Positions 1-7,504 of a stretch of 64,000 bases of DNA are shown piece after piece. This stretch comes from Myxococcota bacterium (lineage in GTDB: Bacteria > Myxococcota > XYA12-FULL-58-9 > JALHOP01). The DNA lies in the NCBI GenBank assembly GCA_022842935.1, contig JALHOP010000010.1, positions 170,144-234,143 on the forward strand, read 5' to 3'. Made by a program: the position numbers and the translations under genes. Position 1 is the stretch's first letter. Each line of letters opens with the position of its first letter. The notes under the pieces were generated by a model. The model did not search any database. It was not told the origin of the DNA and saw only the letters and a list, made by a program, of their open reading frames with translations.

Positions 1-251
1 GTGGGCCCAGTCGTCAGCTTGCCCATGAAGTAAATCTGTCCGTCGTCGTGGAGTTCGATGGCGACCTGCTCGGAGGTGAGCGCTGCAGTCGTGACTGTTC
101 CGGTCCGAGGCAACGCGTTGGGCACCTGAAATGTCGCAGCAGGGCTGACGACGAGGAAGATGATGAGAAGAACAAGCACCACATCGACGAGCGGAGTGAC
201 ATTGATGTCTGCTCGCGGGCCGCCGCCACCTGCGCCAACATTCATTGCCAT
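1..251 (-). CDS. exbD: ExbD/TolR-type biopolymer transport protein, second copy (partial)
   Basis: The 3' end of this gene lies outside the left edge; 83 codons are visible. ExbD works with ExbB and TonB in the inner membrane to couple the proton gradient to outer-membrane transport. The visible part begins [11 protein letters not shown], then has the family hallmark [19 protein letters not shown]: a single membrane helix whose Asp (in PLVDV) is the proton-carrying residue. The start at 251 is preceded by a GGGGGAA-type ribosome site. It follows another exbD (403-885) on the same strand after about 150 bases, as the last visible gene of the TonB operon. The N-terminus is much shorter than in the first copy. 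The family call is firm; whether it serves TonB or a Tol/gliding-type motor cannot be decided. Confidence 0.9.
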   Translation of the reverse strand, partial: MAMNVGAGGGGPRADINVTPLVDVVLVLLIIFLVVSPAATFQVPNALPRTGTVTTAALTSEQVAIELHDDGQIYFMGKLTTGP

Positions 252-402
252 TGATGGTTCCCCCAAAGGCCGACAGCCGACCCTTGTCCATCGAAGACAG
301 TGCCAACGCGCAGAAGCACACCGGCTGGTGTGTACTTACACCACTTCGATCCGAGTACAACGAGGAATCGACGTTTCAGTTCCAATTTTTCGATCGCAAT
401 GC

Positions 403-885
403 TCATTTTTTTTGGGGTGAGCTACCGAGCCCCACGTTCGAAGCGCCGGAGTCGGCGAGCGCCTTGAGCACCGGCCGTACAACGCCGAACTTCAATGAAC
501 GATCAATCTCAAGATAGATCTGTCGGTTCATGTTGCGATTGAGCGCCTGCGACAGCTTCTGCGGCAACAACTCGATCGTCACGGAGTCGGCATCGAGCAT
601 GATCGTGCCGGCCTTGTCGATCGCGACGTTTAGGTCCTCCTCGCCGGTCTTCCATGCATCGGGTTGGTCGACCTCCGGTAGCTTGATGGCGCGTTCAAGC
701 AGCGGTGTGACCACCATGAAGATGATGAGCAAGACCAACACCACGTCCACGAGCGGAGTGATGTTGATGTCCGCTTTGGCTTCCTGCCCCCCATGGCGGT
801 GCCTCTTTCCATCGAACAGAGGCAAGTAGCGAACAAGCCGGCCAGGATGCCCCTCGGGCGGCCGCGTGCCGTGCAGATTACTCAT
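403..885 (-). CDS. exbD: ExbD/TolR-type biopolymer transport protein
   Basis: A 160-aa proton-channel accessory subunit. It has an unusually long cytoplasmic N-terminus of about 37 residues, then the signature [19 protein letters not shown] (membrane helix with the functional Asp), and a periplasmic domain of about 100 residues. Its start overlaps the stop of the exbB-like gene by 4 bases, so the two are translationally coupled and probably form one motor complex. The periplasmic part reads as a normal ExbD fold ending GSSPQKK. A second, different exbD follows downstream, so the operon encodes two non-identical ExbD subunits. Confidence 0.95.
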   Translation of the reverse strand: MSNLHGTRPPEGHPGRLVRYLPLFDGKRHRHGGQEAKADINITPLVDVVLVLLIIFMVVTPLLERAIKLPEVDQPDAWKTGEEDLNVAIDKAGTIMLDADSVTIELLPQKLSQALNRNMNRQIYLEIDRSLKFGVVRPVLKALADSGASNVGLGSSPQKK

Positions 886-1562
886 CGCGCGGCGCGGACG
901 TTTTCCCCGCCCACGACAACGATCTCGACGAGCTCGCTGCCCACCTCTTCCATATCGACGGTGAAGTGCTCAACACTCCCGTTGAACAGGTTGAACAACC
1001 CTACAGCGGGAATCGCAACGAGCAAGCCGAACGCCGTCGTCACCAGAGCTTCGGAAATGCCGGCGCTGACAGTTGCAAGCCCGCCTGAACCCGAAGCCGC
1101 CATGAGTTGGAACGCGTTGATGATACCCAAGACCGTGCCGAAAAGGCCGACGAACGGCGCTGTCGACGCGATGGTCGCGAGGCCCCCGAGACCGCGCTTC
1201 AAGTACGAGGTCTCGCGTGACGTTACGCGCTCGACCGCGCGGTTCATCCCAAGCACCAGCTCCATTGGCTCGCGCCCCGAGCCGCGGCTGACCACAATAG
1301 CGGCGGCTTGAACGACGTGAGCGAGCGGTGCCTTTGGATAGCCGTCAGCGATCGCGGTGGCGGCGCCTAGCGAGGCACGATCATGAACGAGCTTACGTAG
1401 CTGATCGACGAAGCGCGAGGAGGCGCGGCGAGCGCGAGAGAAGTGGATGTAACGCTCAATGGTGATGCCGACGACGTACACCGACATAACGCCCAAAACG
1501 AAAACGACGGCCCGCGCGCCGACGCCCATCGACGCCCAAAGCTCGGAGAATGTAAATTGCAT
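882..1562 (-). CDS. exbB: ExbB/TolQ/MotA-family proton channel subunit
   Basis: A 226-aa inner-membrane protein of the MotA/TolQ/ExbB family, which forms the pentameric proton channel that energises TonB. It has an N-terminal helix (ARAVVFVLGVMSVYVVGITI), a cytoplasmic region, and the typical C-terminal helix pair starting GLGGLATIASTAPFVGLFGT, with the conserved Thr/Pro/GLxGT pattern. It is placed between tonB (68 bases upstream) and exbD (4-base overlap). The length matches the family. Membership is certain; calling it ExbB rather than TolQ rests on the adjacent tonB gene. Confidence 0.95.
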   Translation of the reverse strand: MQFTFSELWASMGVGARAVVFVLGVMSVYVVGITIERYIHFSRARRASSRFVDQLRKLVHDRASLGAATAIADGYPKAPLAHVVQAAAIVVSRGSGREPMELVLGMNRAVERVTSRETSYLKRGLGGLATIASTAPFVGLFGTVLGIINAFQLMAASGSGGLATVSAGISEALVTTAFGLLVAIPAVGLFNLFNGSVEHFTVDMEEVGSELVEIVVVGGENVRAAR

Positions 1563-1629
1563 CTGCGTTTCCTCTCTTTTCGCCGGGCGAGCCTGGGGGC
1601 CCTACCGCGGTGGTCTGTTCTACGAACGG

Positions 1630-2373
1630 CTAGTTGTTACTCTTCAGGGTCGGTGCCTTGAAATTGACGGTCACTGGAAAGCAAGCCGGCGTCGGAATGC
1701 CACCGACGAGGTTGGGGTCATACTTCCAGGTCCGAGCGCACGAATCGAATGACTCGTTGAAGAAGGGGGCACCGCGCATGATCTTCACGTCTGTAACGTT
1801 GCCCGCGATGTCGATGCAGACTTTCGCGGCCAGGATCAGCGTGGTCGCCTGCGACACCATCGCCGACGGGTAGTTAGGCTCGCATCCGGGATGGCGGACG
1901 GGTGCCTTGGGGATAAGCTTCGCCGGGCCCGTCCCGCTCCCACCGACGGTGCCACCGATGACTCCGCCGACAACACCTCCAAGGGTGCCACCGACAACGC
2001 CGCCTTTCACACCGCCCTCGACGCCTCCTTCGACACCGCCGTCGACTTCTTTGGTGGGCTCGGGTTCCTTAATGACGGGCTTCTCGATGATCTCGTTGGT
2101 CGGCGTCTTGGGCTCTTCCTTCGGCTCGATCTTTTCGACTTTGGGTTTCGACTTCCCGCCGCCGGGAGGTGGCGGAGGGGGTGGTGGAGGTGGCGGAGGC
2201 GCGGTCTCGAATAGCTCGACGCTCATCGATGGCGGCTCGACCGCTTGCAGCCGGATGATGGGCGCAATGATGAGGCCGATGATGACGGCTCCGTGCAGCG
2301 CTGCAGCCACGGAGAAAAACGTCGTGCGTCGCAAGATAGGAGTGCGCTGCGCTTCGACGTACGACTCGAACAT
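1630..2373 (-). CDS. tonB: TonB-family energy transducer with a Gly-Gly repeat linker
   Basis: A 247-aa TonB homologue: short cytoplasmic N-terminus, membrane helix at about residues 22-40, a run of 12 prolines (59-70), a Lys/Glu/Pro-rich stretch (75-108), nine GGxx-type units (112-146), then the C-terminal TonB domain (about 155-247) with YPSAM and the beta-strand IDIAGNVTDVKIMRGAPFF. TonB spans the periplasm and contacts outer-membrane receptors. The C-terminal domain carries four cysteines (in PGCEP, KVCID, DSCAR and PACFP), which most TonB domains lack; two disulfides are possible. It sits between a TPR lipoprotein and exbB on the same strand. Confidence 0.93.
   Translation of the reverse strand: MFESYVEAQRTPILRRTTFFSVAAALHGAVIIGLIIAPIIRLQAVEPPSMSVELFETAPPPPPPPPPPPPGGGKSKPKVEKIEPKEEPKTPTNEIIEKPVIKEPEPTKEVDGGVEGGVEGGVKGGVVGGTLGGVVGGVIGGTVGGSGTGPAKLIPKAPVRHPGCEPNYPSAMVSQATTLILAAKVCIDIAGNVTDVKIMRGAPFFNESFDSCARTWKYDPNLVGGIPTPACFPVTVNFKAPTLKSNN
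1939..2040 (-). repeat. Degenerate GGxx-coding repeat inside tonB
   Basis: About eight and a half units of 12 bases encode GGVE-GGVE-GGVK-GGVV-GGTL-GGVV-GGVI-GGTV-GG in the periplasmic linker of the TonB protein. The repeat is in frame, so unit gain or loss would change linker length without a frameshift. Confidence 0.85.
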
Positions 2374-2394
2374 CTAAGCCTCCCCCCTCGCCAA

Positions 2395-2408
2395 ACCGCT
2401 GAAGCGGT
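2395..2408 (-). other. Small inverted repeat between the TPR lipoprotein and tonB
   Basis: ACCGC-TGAA-GCGGT on the plus strand gives a 5-base stem with a 4-base loop in the 47-base gap between the two genes. There is no T-run, so it is not a convincing terminator; it could be an intercistronic stability hairpin. Confidence 0.3.
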
Positions 2409-2420
2409 GTGCAGTAAGCT

Positions 2421-3236
2421 TCAGTGCGGTACCTTCTGAGCAGTCGCGCTCGTGTCGGGCTCGCGCGTTCGCAACAGAGCGGCGATCTCCTCGGCACGTT
2501 TCAGATCAGCCTGTGCATCGACCTCGGTTGCCTGACGCTTCGCTCGCTCCCGGAGAATGAGACCTGCGTAGGTCATCGCATTCGACTGCCCGGCCTTGTC
2601 TGCTTCGAGAGTCGCGTCGTAGGCTGCGGTCGCAACCCTCAGCGCCTCTTCGTTGTCGATCGGTCCGCCTTGACGGAGCCACTCCCAGCTCAGTGTGCCG
2701 ATGGCCAGCTTGAGCGACGGGTCGGTCGGGTTCTTCTGGATGCGCTTTTTGAATGCGGCAAGCGCCGCAGGGTAGTTGGCGCGCTGCGCTTCGACTTGGG
2801 CGACGAGCCGCCAAGCCTCATCGCTGTCTTCACTATTCGCCCAATCGATGAAGAACGCGGCGGCTTGGTCGAGGCGCCCGGCCTCTGTCCACGCCGAGAA
2901 GAGCTGCTCGACCGATTCCTTGTCGGTGCGGTCAGCCTTGACGAGCGGTGTGAGAATCGCAATCGCGCGCACCATGTGCGCGTCGAAGCTCGCGCGGTCG
3001 CCGGTGCCGTTGCGCGCCGCCGCCATGTGAGCGTAGGCGAGGTTCTTCTGGAGCAGCGCGTTGCCCGGTTTTCCCTGAAGGGCTTCGTCGTACTTTACGA
3101 TCGCCTTGTCGTAGTCACGCGCCTTGTAGGCCTTGAAGCCATCGTTTGCGGCGATGTGTGCATCGAGCTCTTTGCACCCAGAGGAGGCAAGGAACGAGGC
3201 AAACGCCAGCAGTGCTACAACGACCCTAGGTTTCAA
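2421..3236 (-). CDS. TPR-repeat lipoprotein, first gene of the tonB operon
   Basis: A 271-aa predicted lipoprotein: N-terminus MKPRVVVALLAFASFLASSGC (first residue read from TTG) with lipobox Cys21, then tetratricopeptide repeats such as AYKARDYDKAIVKYDEAL. The frame stays open to 3314, but a good promoter at 3286-3314 overlaps those upstream ATG codons, so they cannot be used from that transcript. TTG at 3236 places the signal peptide exactly at the N-terminus. TPR proteins scaffold other proteins; one encoded directly ahead of tonB-exbB-exbD may help assemble or regulate the TonB machine (inference). The Shine-Dalgarno is weak, so the exact start is uncertain. Confidence 0.85.
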   Translation of the reverse strand: MKPRVVVALLAFASFLASSGCKELDAHIAANDGFKAYKARDYDKAIVKYDEALQGKPGNALLQKNLAYAHMAAARNGTGDRASFDAHMVRAIAILTPLVKADRTDKESVEQLFSAWTEAGRLDQAAAFFIDWANSEDSDEAWRLVAQVEAQRANYPAALAAFKKRIQKNPTDPSLKLAIGTLSWEWLRQGGPIDNEEALRVATAAYDATLEADKAGQSNAMTYAGLILRERAKRQATEVDAQADLKRAEEIAALLRTREPDTSATAQKVPH

Positions 3237-3285
3237 ACGCCACCCGAGGTGAGTTGGTTCCCAACAAAGTGCAAAAAGTGGAAAG

Positions 3286-3314
3286 AACATAGGAACCCTG
3301 CAACCGGGTGTCAA
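3286..3314 (-). promoter_or_regulatory. Sigma-70-type promoter for the TPR-tonB-exbB-exbD operon
   Basis: Read on the minus strand, TTGACA (3314-3309) is followed by a 17-base spacer and TATGTT (3291-3286): 6/6 and 4/6 matches to consensus at ideal spacing. Transcription would begin near 3279, about 43 bases before the TTG start at 3236. Confidence 0.6.
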
Positions 3315-3384
3315 ACGACCCCATGTCTTTCCAGTGTCTAGATCACTAGGTGTCGTGACGCATCATGTCAAGTCGGTGACGCCT

Positions 3385-3394
3385 GACAGCTGTC
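3385..3394. promoter_or_regulatory. Palindrome GACAGCTGTC in the tonB-operon/sppA intergenic region
   Basis: A perfect 10-base palindrome lies between the divergent operons. It overlaps a -35-like CTGACA (3383-3388) that would face sppA, though the matching -10 around 3404-3411 is poor. It could be an operator half-site pair; nothing in the sequence names a regulator. Confidence 0.3.
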
Positions 3395-3446
3395 CCCTAC
3401 CTCTAAATATGTGCTACCCCGAACGCCGGCGCGTTCTGGGGGCTTC

Positions 3447-5213
3447 ATGCGTGAACATCGCGGTTTTTTCGGAACTCTTTGGCTGATGGTGCGGGCGGTC
3501 GCAGCCACCCTCTTTGTCCTCTCGCTGCTCATCTTCGTGATCGCACTGTTCTCGAACCGTGGCCCCTCCGTCCCGAAGCGCGGCGTCATGCATGTCAAGT
3601 TGTCCGGCCCCCTGCTCGAGCGCGCGGAGGTCGGTCTGAAGACCTTCCTTGGTGACCCGCTCCCCATCACATTGCGCGGCCTCACTGAGAGCATTCGACG
3701 CGCCGCGTCGGACGATCGTGTGGTCGGGATTTTGTTCGAGGTCGTCGACCCCGAGCTTGGCCTCTCACAGGTGCAAGAGCTCGAAGAAGCGATGACTGCG
3801 TTTCGCGCGAGCGGCAAGTGGACCTGCGCTTTCCTCGAGACGGCGGGCGATGGCGGTCGGGGTAACGCCGCCTATGCTGCGGCCATTTTAGCGGACAAGG
3901 TCGTCTTGGCACCGCCAGGCGACGTGAACCTCGTCGGCCTCCGCGGGGAGGCCATGTTCTTCTCCGGCTTGCTCGACAAGCTGGGCATCAAAGTGCACTT
4001 CGAGCAGCGCTACGAGTACAAGAACGCCGCCAACGCGTTCACCGAGCGGGCCTTCACGCCAGCTCACCGAGAGTCGCTGAAGGCCCTCATCGACGACCTA
4101 CAAGCGGACCTCACCCGTCACATCGCTGCTCGCCGCAAGGTCGATGAGGACACCGCTTCGAAGTGGGTACGTGGTGGACCTTTCCTCGGCGCTCAGGCGC
4201 TCGAGCAACGACTCGTCGACCGGCTCGCGTACTGGGACGAGGTCGAGAAAGAGGTCGACGAGCTCACCGGAGGACCGCGGCACTTGTTCGGCGTCGACAC
4301 GTATTGGAACGACGGCCAGCTCCACCAAAGCGGACCCGAGGTGGCGGTGGTCACGGTGGCGGGCGCCATCGTCCGCGGTGACGCTCCCGACGGCGTCGGA
4401 CGTGACGACGTCGGCTCCGAATACATCGCCCGTGGCTTACGCGAGGCACGCGAACAAAAGGTGAAGGGCGTCCTCCTGCGCATCGACAGCCCAGGCGGCT
4501 CCTACATCGCGAGCGATGTCGCGCGGCGCGAAGTTGAAGTGACACGCGCCGCTGGTATCCCAGTCGTTGTCTCGATGGGTTCTCTCGCCGCGTCGGGCGG
4601 CTATTTCATCGCCATGGACGGCGACTACATCGTGGCCGAGCCAGCGACGATTACTGGGAGCATTGGTGTCTACGCCGGCGCATTCGCCATACGCGAGGCG
4701 CTCGACAAGTGGCTTGGCATCAGCGTCGATGCGTACGAATCGACGCCGAACTCGGGGTCCTTCGCCGCCACCGAGCCGCTCGACGAGCGTCGCGTCGCCG
4801 TGCTGAAGGCTGGCGCTGATCACGTGTACCAGGACTTCATCGGCAAAGTCGCAGCGCGCAGAAAAAAAGACGTGTCCGCTATCGACGCTATCGCCAAGGG
4901 TCGCGTCTGGAGCGGTCGCGCCGCCCTCGAACGAGGCCTCGTTGACGAGCTCGGGGGCATGGAGCTCGCCCTCACGCGACTGCGCGAGCGAGCAGGCCTC
5001 GCCGACGCGAAGAACGTTCATCTCGTGGATTTTCCCGCGAGCAAGACCCCGCTCGAGGTCGCGAAGTCCATGTTCAGCGGTGGCGCCCAAGCGAGCTTCG
5101 CGTCGCTCTTCGCGGACGACGCGCTCACTCGCGAGGCGCTCGGCTTGCGACGTCGTCTTCTCGACGAGCAAGGCTTGATGATGATGATGCCGTTAGACCT
5201 TCGAATTCGCTGA
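3447..5213 (+). CDS. sppA: Signal peptide peptidase SppA, long (67K) type
   Basis: A 588-aa inner-membrane serine protease that degrades signal peptides left after secretion. It has an N-terminal helix (FVLSLLIFVIALF) and two tandem S49 domains as in E. coli SppA. The general-base Lys is in YEYKNAANAF (K192) and the nucleophile Ser in SLAASGGYF (S383), with RIDSPGG before it; both catalytic residues are present. The start at 3447 has GGGGG five bases upstream, better than the in-frame ATG at 3411. The end overlaps by 21 bases the convergent ATP-grasp gene. Family and activity are well supported. Confidence 0.95.
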   Translation: MREHRGFFGTLWLMVRAVAATLFVLSLLIFVIALFSNRGPSVPKRGVMHVKLSGPLLERAEVGLKTFLGDPLPITLRGLTESIRRAASDDRVVGILFEVVDPELGLSQVQELEEAMTAFRASGKWTCAFLETAGDGGRGNAAYAAAILADKVVLAPPGDVNLVGLRGEAMFFSGLLDKLGIKVHFEQRYEYKNAANAFTERAFTPAHRESLKALIDDLQADLTRHIAARRKVDEDTASKWVRGGPFLGAQALEQRLVDRLAYWDEVEKEVDELTGGPRHLFGVDTYWNDGQLHQSGPEVAVVTVAGAIVRGDAPDGVGRDDVGSEYIARGLREAREQKVKGVLLRIDSPGGSYIASDVARREVEVTRAAGIPVVVSMGSLAASGGYFIAMDGDYIVAEPATITGSIGVYAGAFAIREALDKWLGISVDAYESTPNSGSFAATEPLDERRVAVLKAGADHVYQDFIGKVAARRKKDVSAIDAIAKGRVWSGRAALERGLVDELGGMELALTRLRERAGLADAKNVHLVDFPASKTPLEVAKSMFSGGAQASFASLFADDALTREALGLRRRLLDEQGLMMMMPLDLRIR

Positions 5214-6086
5214 GCCTCGGAGACGTCGCGCGAGTAGCTCGGCCACGCGCGGCAGCGCTTCAGGAACCGTATCGAGAAACAACCATGGCTCGATCACCTC
5301 GAGCTCCATGAGCACGAGGCGATTGGCGTGTTGAACCATGTCGACGCGGGCGTAGGCGTACTCGTACCCCAGCGTCGTCGTGGTCTCGAGGACCCGCTCG
5401 GCTGCCTCGAGCTCGAGCGGCGTCGGGGTGTGCCGGAGGTTACGTCCGCCAAAGCGTTCCTGCACACGGAAGTCGGCGTCTTTGGGAACCTTGCGGCAGG
5501 CATGCGTGAACAATCCATCCACGTAAACGAACGATAGCTCACCGCTGCTTTCGATCTGGTGACAATACTCCTGAATGATGACGTCGCCATGTTGGTGAAG
5601 AGCACGGTAACGCTCCTCGAAAGCCGCGGCGTCGTCGCGCTCGACCTTGTAGGTCTCGAAGGCTCCACCCGACACGGCGGGCTTCATCACGAGCGCGGAC
5701 CAGCCGTGCTGGGTAAAGAGCGTGGATAGCGACGGCGCTGCGGCGTCCCCGCCCACCATCAGGGTTCCCGGCAGCGGCGCCCCCAGCTCACCGAGCTCGC
5801 GCAGGTAGCCTTTGTGCATGTTCCAGCGCACCGTCCGGACTGGGTTCACGAGTGGCAACCGCATGGTCTCCACGCGGTCCAACCAAGCGGCGAATTCAGC
5901 CGGGCGTCGATAGTAGTCCCACGGAGAACGGATGAGCGCCGCCTGGAAACTTTGCCAAGGCACCGCCGTATTGCTCCACACGGCCGGTTCGGCGTCGATG
6001 CCCAGAGCCTTGAAGGCCTGGGCAAGCGCCTGATCAGCGGGCATGAGCTGGGCATACTCTTCAGAGGTCACGATTGCGAGCCGCAT
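5193..6086 (-). CDS. ATP-grasp domain protein (RimK/cycloserine-ligase-like)
   Basis: A 297-aa protein with an N-terminal pre-ATP-grasp domain (MRLAIVTSEEY, LIRSPWDYY) and an ATP-grasp fold: VMKPAVSGGAFET for nucleotide binding, VIIQEYCHQIESSGELSFVY, and MELEVIEPWLFL for metal binding near the end. The RSPWDYY/SGELSF pattern is that of the DcsG/RimK-like set of ATP-dependent carboxylate-amine ligases, which join an acyl phosphate to an amine. The substrate cannot be read from the sequence. It is monocistronic, divergent from msrA and convergent with sppA. Confidence 0.85.
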   Translation of the reverse strand: MRLAIVTSEEYAQLMPADQALAQAFKALGIDAEPAVWSNTAVPWQSFQAALIRSPWDYYRRPAEFAAWLDRVETMRLPLVNPVRTVRWNMHKGYLRELGELGAPLPGTLMVGGDAAAPSLSTLFTQHGWSALVMKPAVSGGAFETYKVERDDAAAFEERYRALHQHGDVIIQEYCHQIESSGELSFVYVDGLFTHACRKVPKDADFRVQERFGGRNLRHTPTPLELEAAERVLETTTTLGYEYAYARVDMVQHANRLVLMELEVIEPWLFLDTVPEALPRVAELLARRLRGSANSKV

Positions 6087-6099
6087 ACGGCCGGCGATC

Positions 6100-6128
6100 T
6101 TCGCACGCGGCGCGCGCTATCGTATAGA
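6100..6128 (+). promoter_or_regulatory. Candidate msrA promoter
   Basis: TTCGCA (6100-6105), a 17-base spacer and TATAGA (6123-6128) match sigma-70 boxes at 4/6 each; an AGGACAA ribosome site and the msrA ATG follow within about 20 bases. Confidence 0.45.
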
Positions 6129-6148
6129 CCTCGCAACGAGGACAAAGC

Positions 6149-6745
6149 ATGGCTACCGCAATCGCCCTACCCAGAACCCACTTCGTCAACGGCATGCCAC
6201 TCGGCACGGTGCCCCCCGGTCACGAGGTGCTCGATGTTGGTATGGGCTGCTTCTGGGGAGTCGAGCGCAAGTTCTGGCAAGTGCCGGGCGTCTACAGCAC
6301 CTGGGTCGGTTACCAGGGCGGCACGGTCCCGAAGCCAAGCTACAAGGACGTTTGCACGGGCACGACTGGCCATGCCGAGACCGTGCGCATCGTTTACGAC
6401 CCAGCGAAGGTAAGCATCGACGCGTTGCTCAAAGTCTTTTGGGAGAACCACGATCCAACCCAGGGCATGCGCCAGGGCAACGACGTCGGCACACAATATC
6501 GAAGCGCCATTTATTGGCATCTTCCGACGCAAAAAGACGCGGCGATGGCGTCCCGCGAAATCTACCAGGCCAAGCTCCGTGAAAGCGGATACGGGGAGAT
6601 CACGACCGAGATCCGCGAGGCACCAGAGCTCTATCCGGCTGAAGAGTATCACCAGCAGTATCTCGCCAAGAACCCGCAGGGCTATTGCGGAATCGGCGGT
6701 ACCGGCGTCGCGTGCCCGATCGGCCTCAAGGCGAAGGCGAGCTGA
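6149..6745 (+). CDS. msrA: Peptide methionine-S-sulfoxide reductase
   Basis: A 198-aa MsrA that repairs methionine-S-sulfoxide in oxidised proteins. It shows the catalytic GCFWGVE motif (Cys34), the substrate-pocket stretch [13 protein letters not shown], the [18 protein letters not shown] motif and EEYHQQYL. Two C-terminal cysteines ([12 protein letters not shown]180 and C189) fit the usual resolving/recycling cysteines. Length is normal. It stands alone in its transcript. Confidence 0.97.
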   Translation: MATAIALPRTHFVNGMPLGTVPPGHEVLDVGMGCFWGVERKFWQVPGVYSTWVGYQGGTVPKPSYKDVCTGTTGHAETVRIVYDPAKVSIDALLKVFWENHDPTQGMRQGNDVGTQYRSAIYWHLPTQKDAAMASREIYQAKLRESGYGEITTEIREAPELYPAEEYHQQYLAKNPQGYCGIGGTGVACPIGLKAKAS

Positions 6746-6835
6746 AGCGAGCGGCTTTCGTCATCGCCAGCACCGCATCGCTTGCCGTTTTGGTCGTTTC
6801 GACAATGGCCGGGCGCTCGGCCCTGGTTTGCGGCC

Positions 6836-7504
6836 CTAATGGGCGTTTGGCTGTGGCCGCGCGGGCGCTGAGCGGGCGATCACCAGGAGCAACGCGTAAA
6901 ACCCCGCCGAGACCAGCACGTGCCAGACGGCGTGCAGCTTCCAGTCTCCGATTGCGCCGCAAAAGCGGATATCGACGAACCACGCGGTGACCGCTACGGC
7001 GTAGGAGAGCATGCCGTAGCGGTAGAGCTTACGAACGGGCGACGGCGCGCCGCGCTGCACGAGATAGGTCTTCGCGAGCGCGAAGACCTCGAGCGCGCCG
7101 AAACCGACCTGGAAGACGTAGAACTGAACCTGACCGCGGGTCCCGCTCGCTAGAACCGTGAGTACGAGCCCCGCCAGCGCGAACGGCCAGCGGACCCTGG
7201 CACCGGTGAGCTCGTAAACGACCAGCAAGACCAGGTACACCATCGGCAGCTCATCGAGCATTTGGGTCTCGAAGCGGAGCGTCGCGTGAAAGGCGACGCT
7301 GCCGATGCCAACGACCACGAGCATGGCTAACGCAACGCGATAGCGTACTGGCAAGGTCCGATGCAGAACGATACCCAGTAGCCCGGCCACCACCATCGCT
7401 AAGCTCGAGGCCGTGTTGAACGGCTCGGCGACCCAAGCGCTCACCAGGTAATTCGGCTCGCACCAATCAACGGTGGAGGTGACAGGGCCCCAAATCGACG
7501 TCAC
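6836..7504 (-). CDS. Alkaline ceramidase-family membrane hydrolase
   Basis: A 222-aa seven-helix membrane protein of the ACER/YDC1/YPC1 family, better known from eukaryotes, which cleaves ceramide into sphingoid base and fatty acid. Every site residue I can recall from human ACER3 has a counterpart at matching spacing: N-terminal calcium site D13-W14-x-E16-x-N18 and E27; catalytic S69; zinc ligands H73, H191, H195; and D84 (GSVAFHATL, QMLDELPM, HAVWHVL). It is therefore probably an active enzyme. It overlaps by 4 bases, and is coupled to, an upstream lipoprotein. Substrates may be the organism's own sphingolipids or those of prey (inference). Confidence 0.9.
   Translation of the reverse strand: MTSIWGPVTSTVDWCEPNYLVSAWVAEPFNTASSLAMVVAGLLGIVLHRTLPVRYRVALAMLVVVGIGSVAFHATLRFETQMLDELPMVYLVLLVVYELTGARVRWPFALAGLVLTVLASGTRGQVQFYVFQVGFGALEVFALAKTYLVQRGAPSPVRKLYRYGMLSYAVAVTAWFVDIRFCGAIGDWKLHAVWHVLVSAGFYALLLVIARSAPARPQPNAH

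Noticed and set aside
1939-2040. Regular 12-base periodicity as a CRISPR-like or tandem non-coding array
   Set aside because: Units are in frame, directly adjacent with no spacers, and encode the Gly-Gly linker of TonB.
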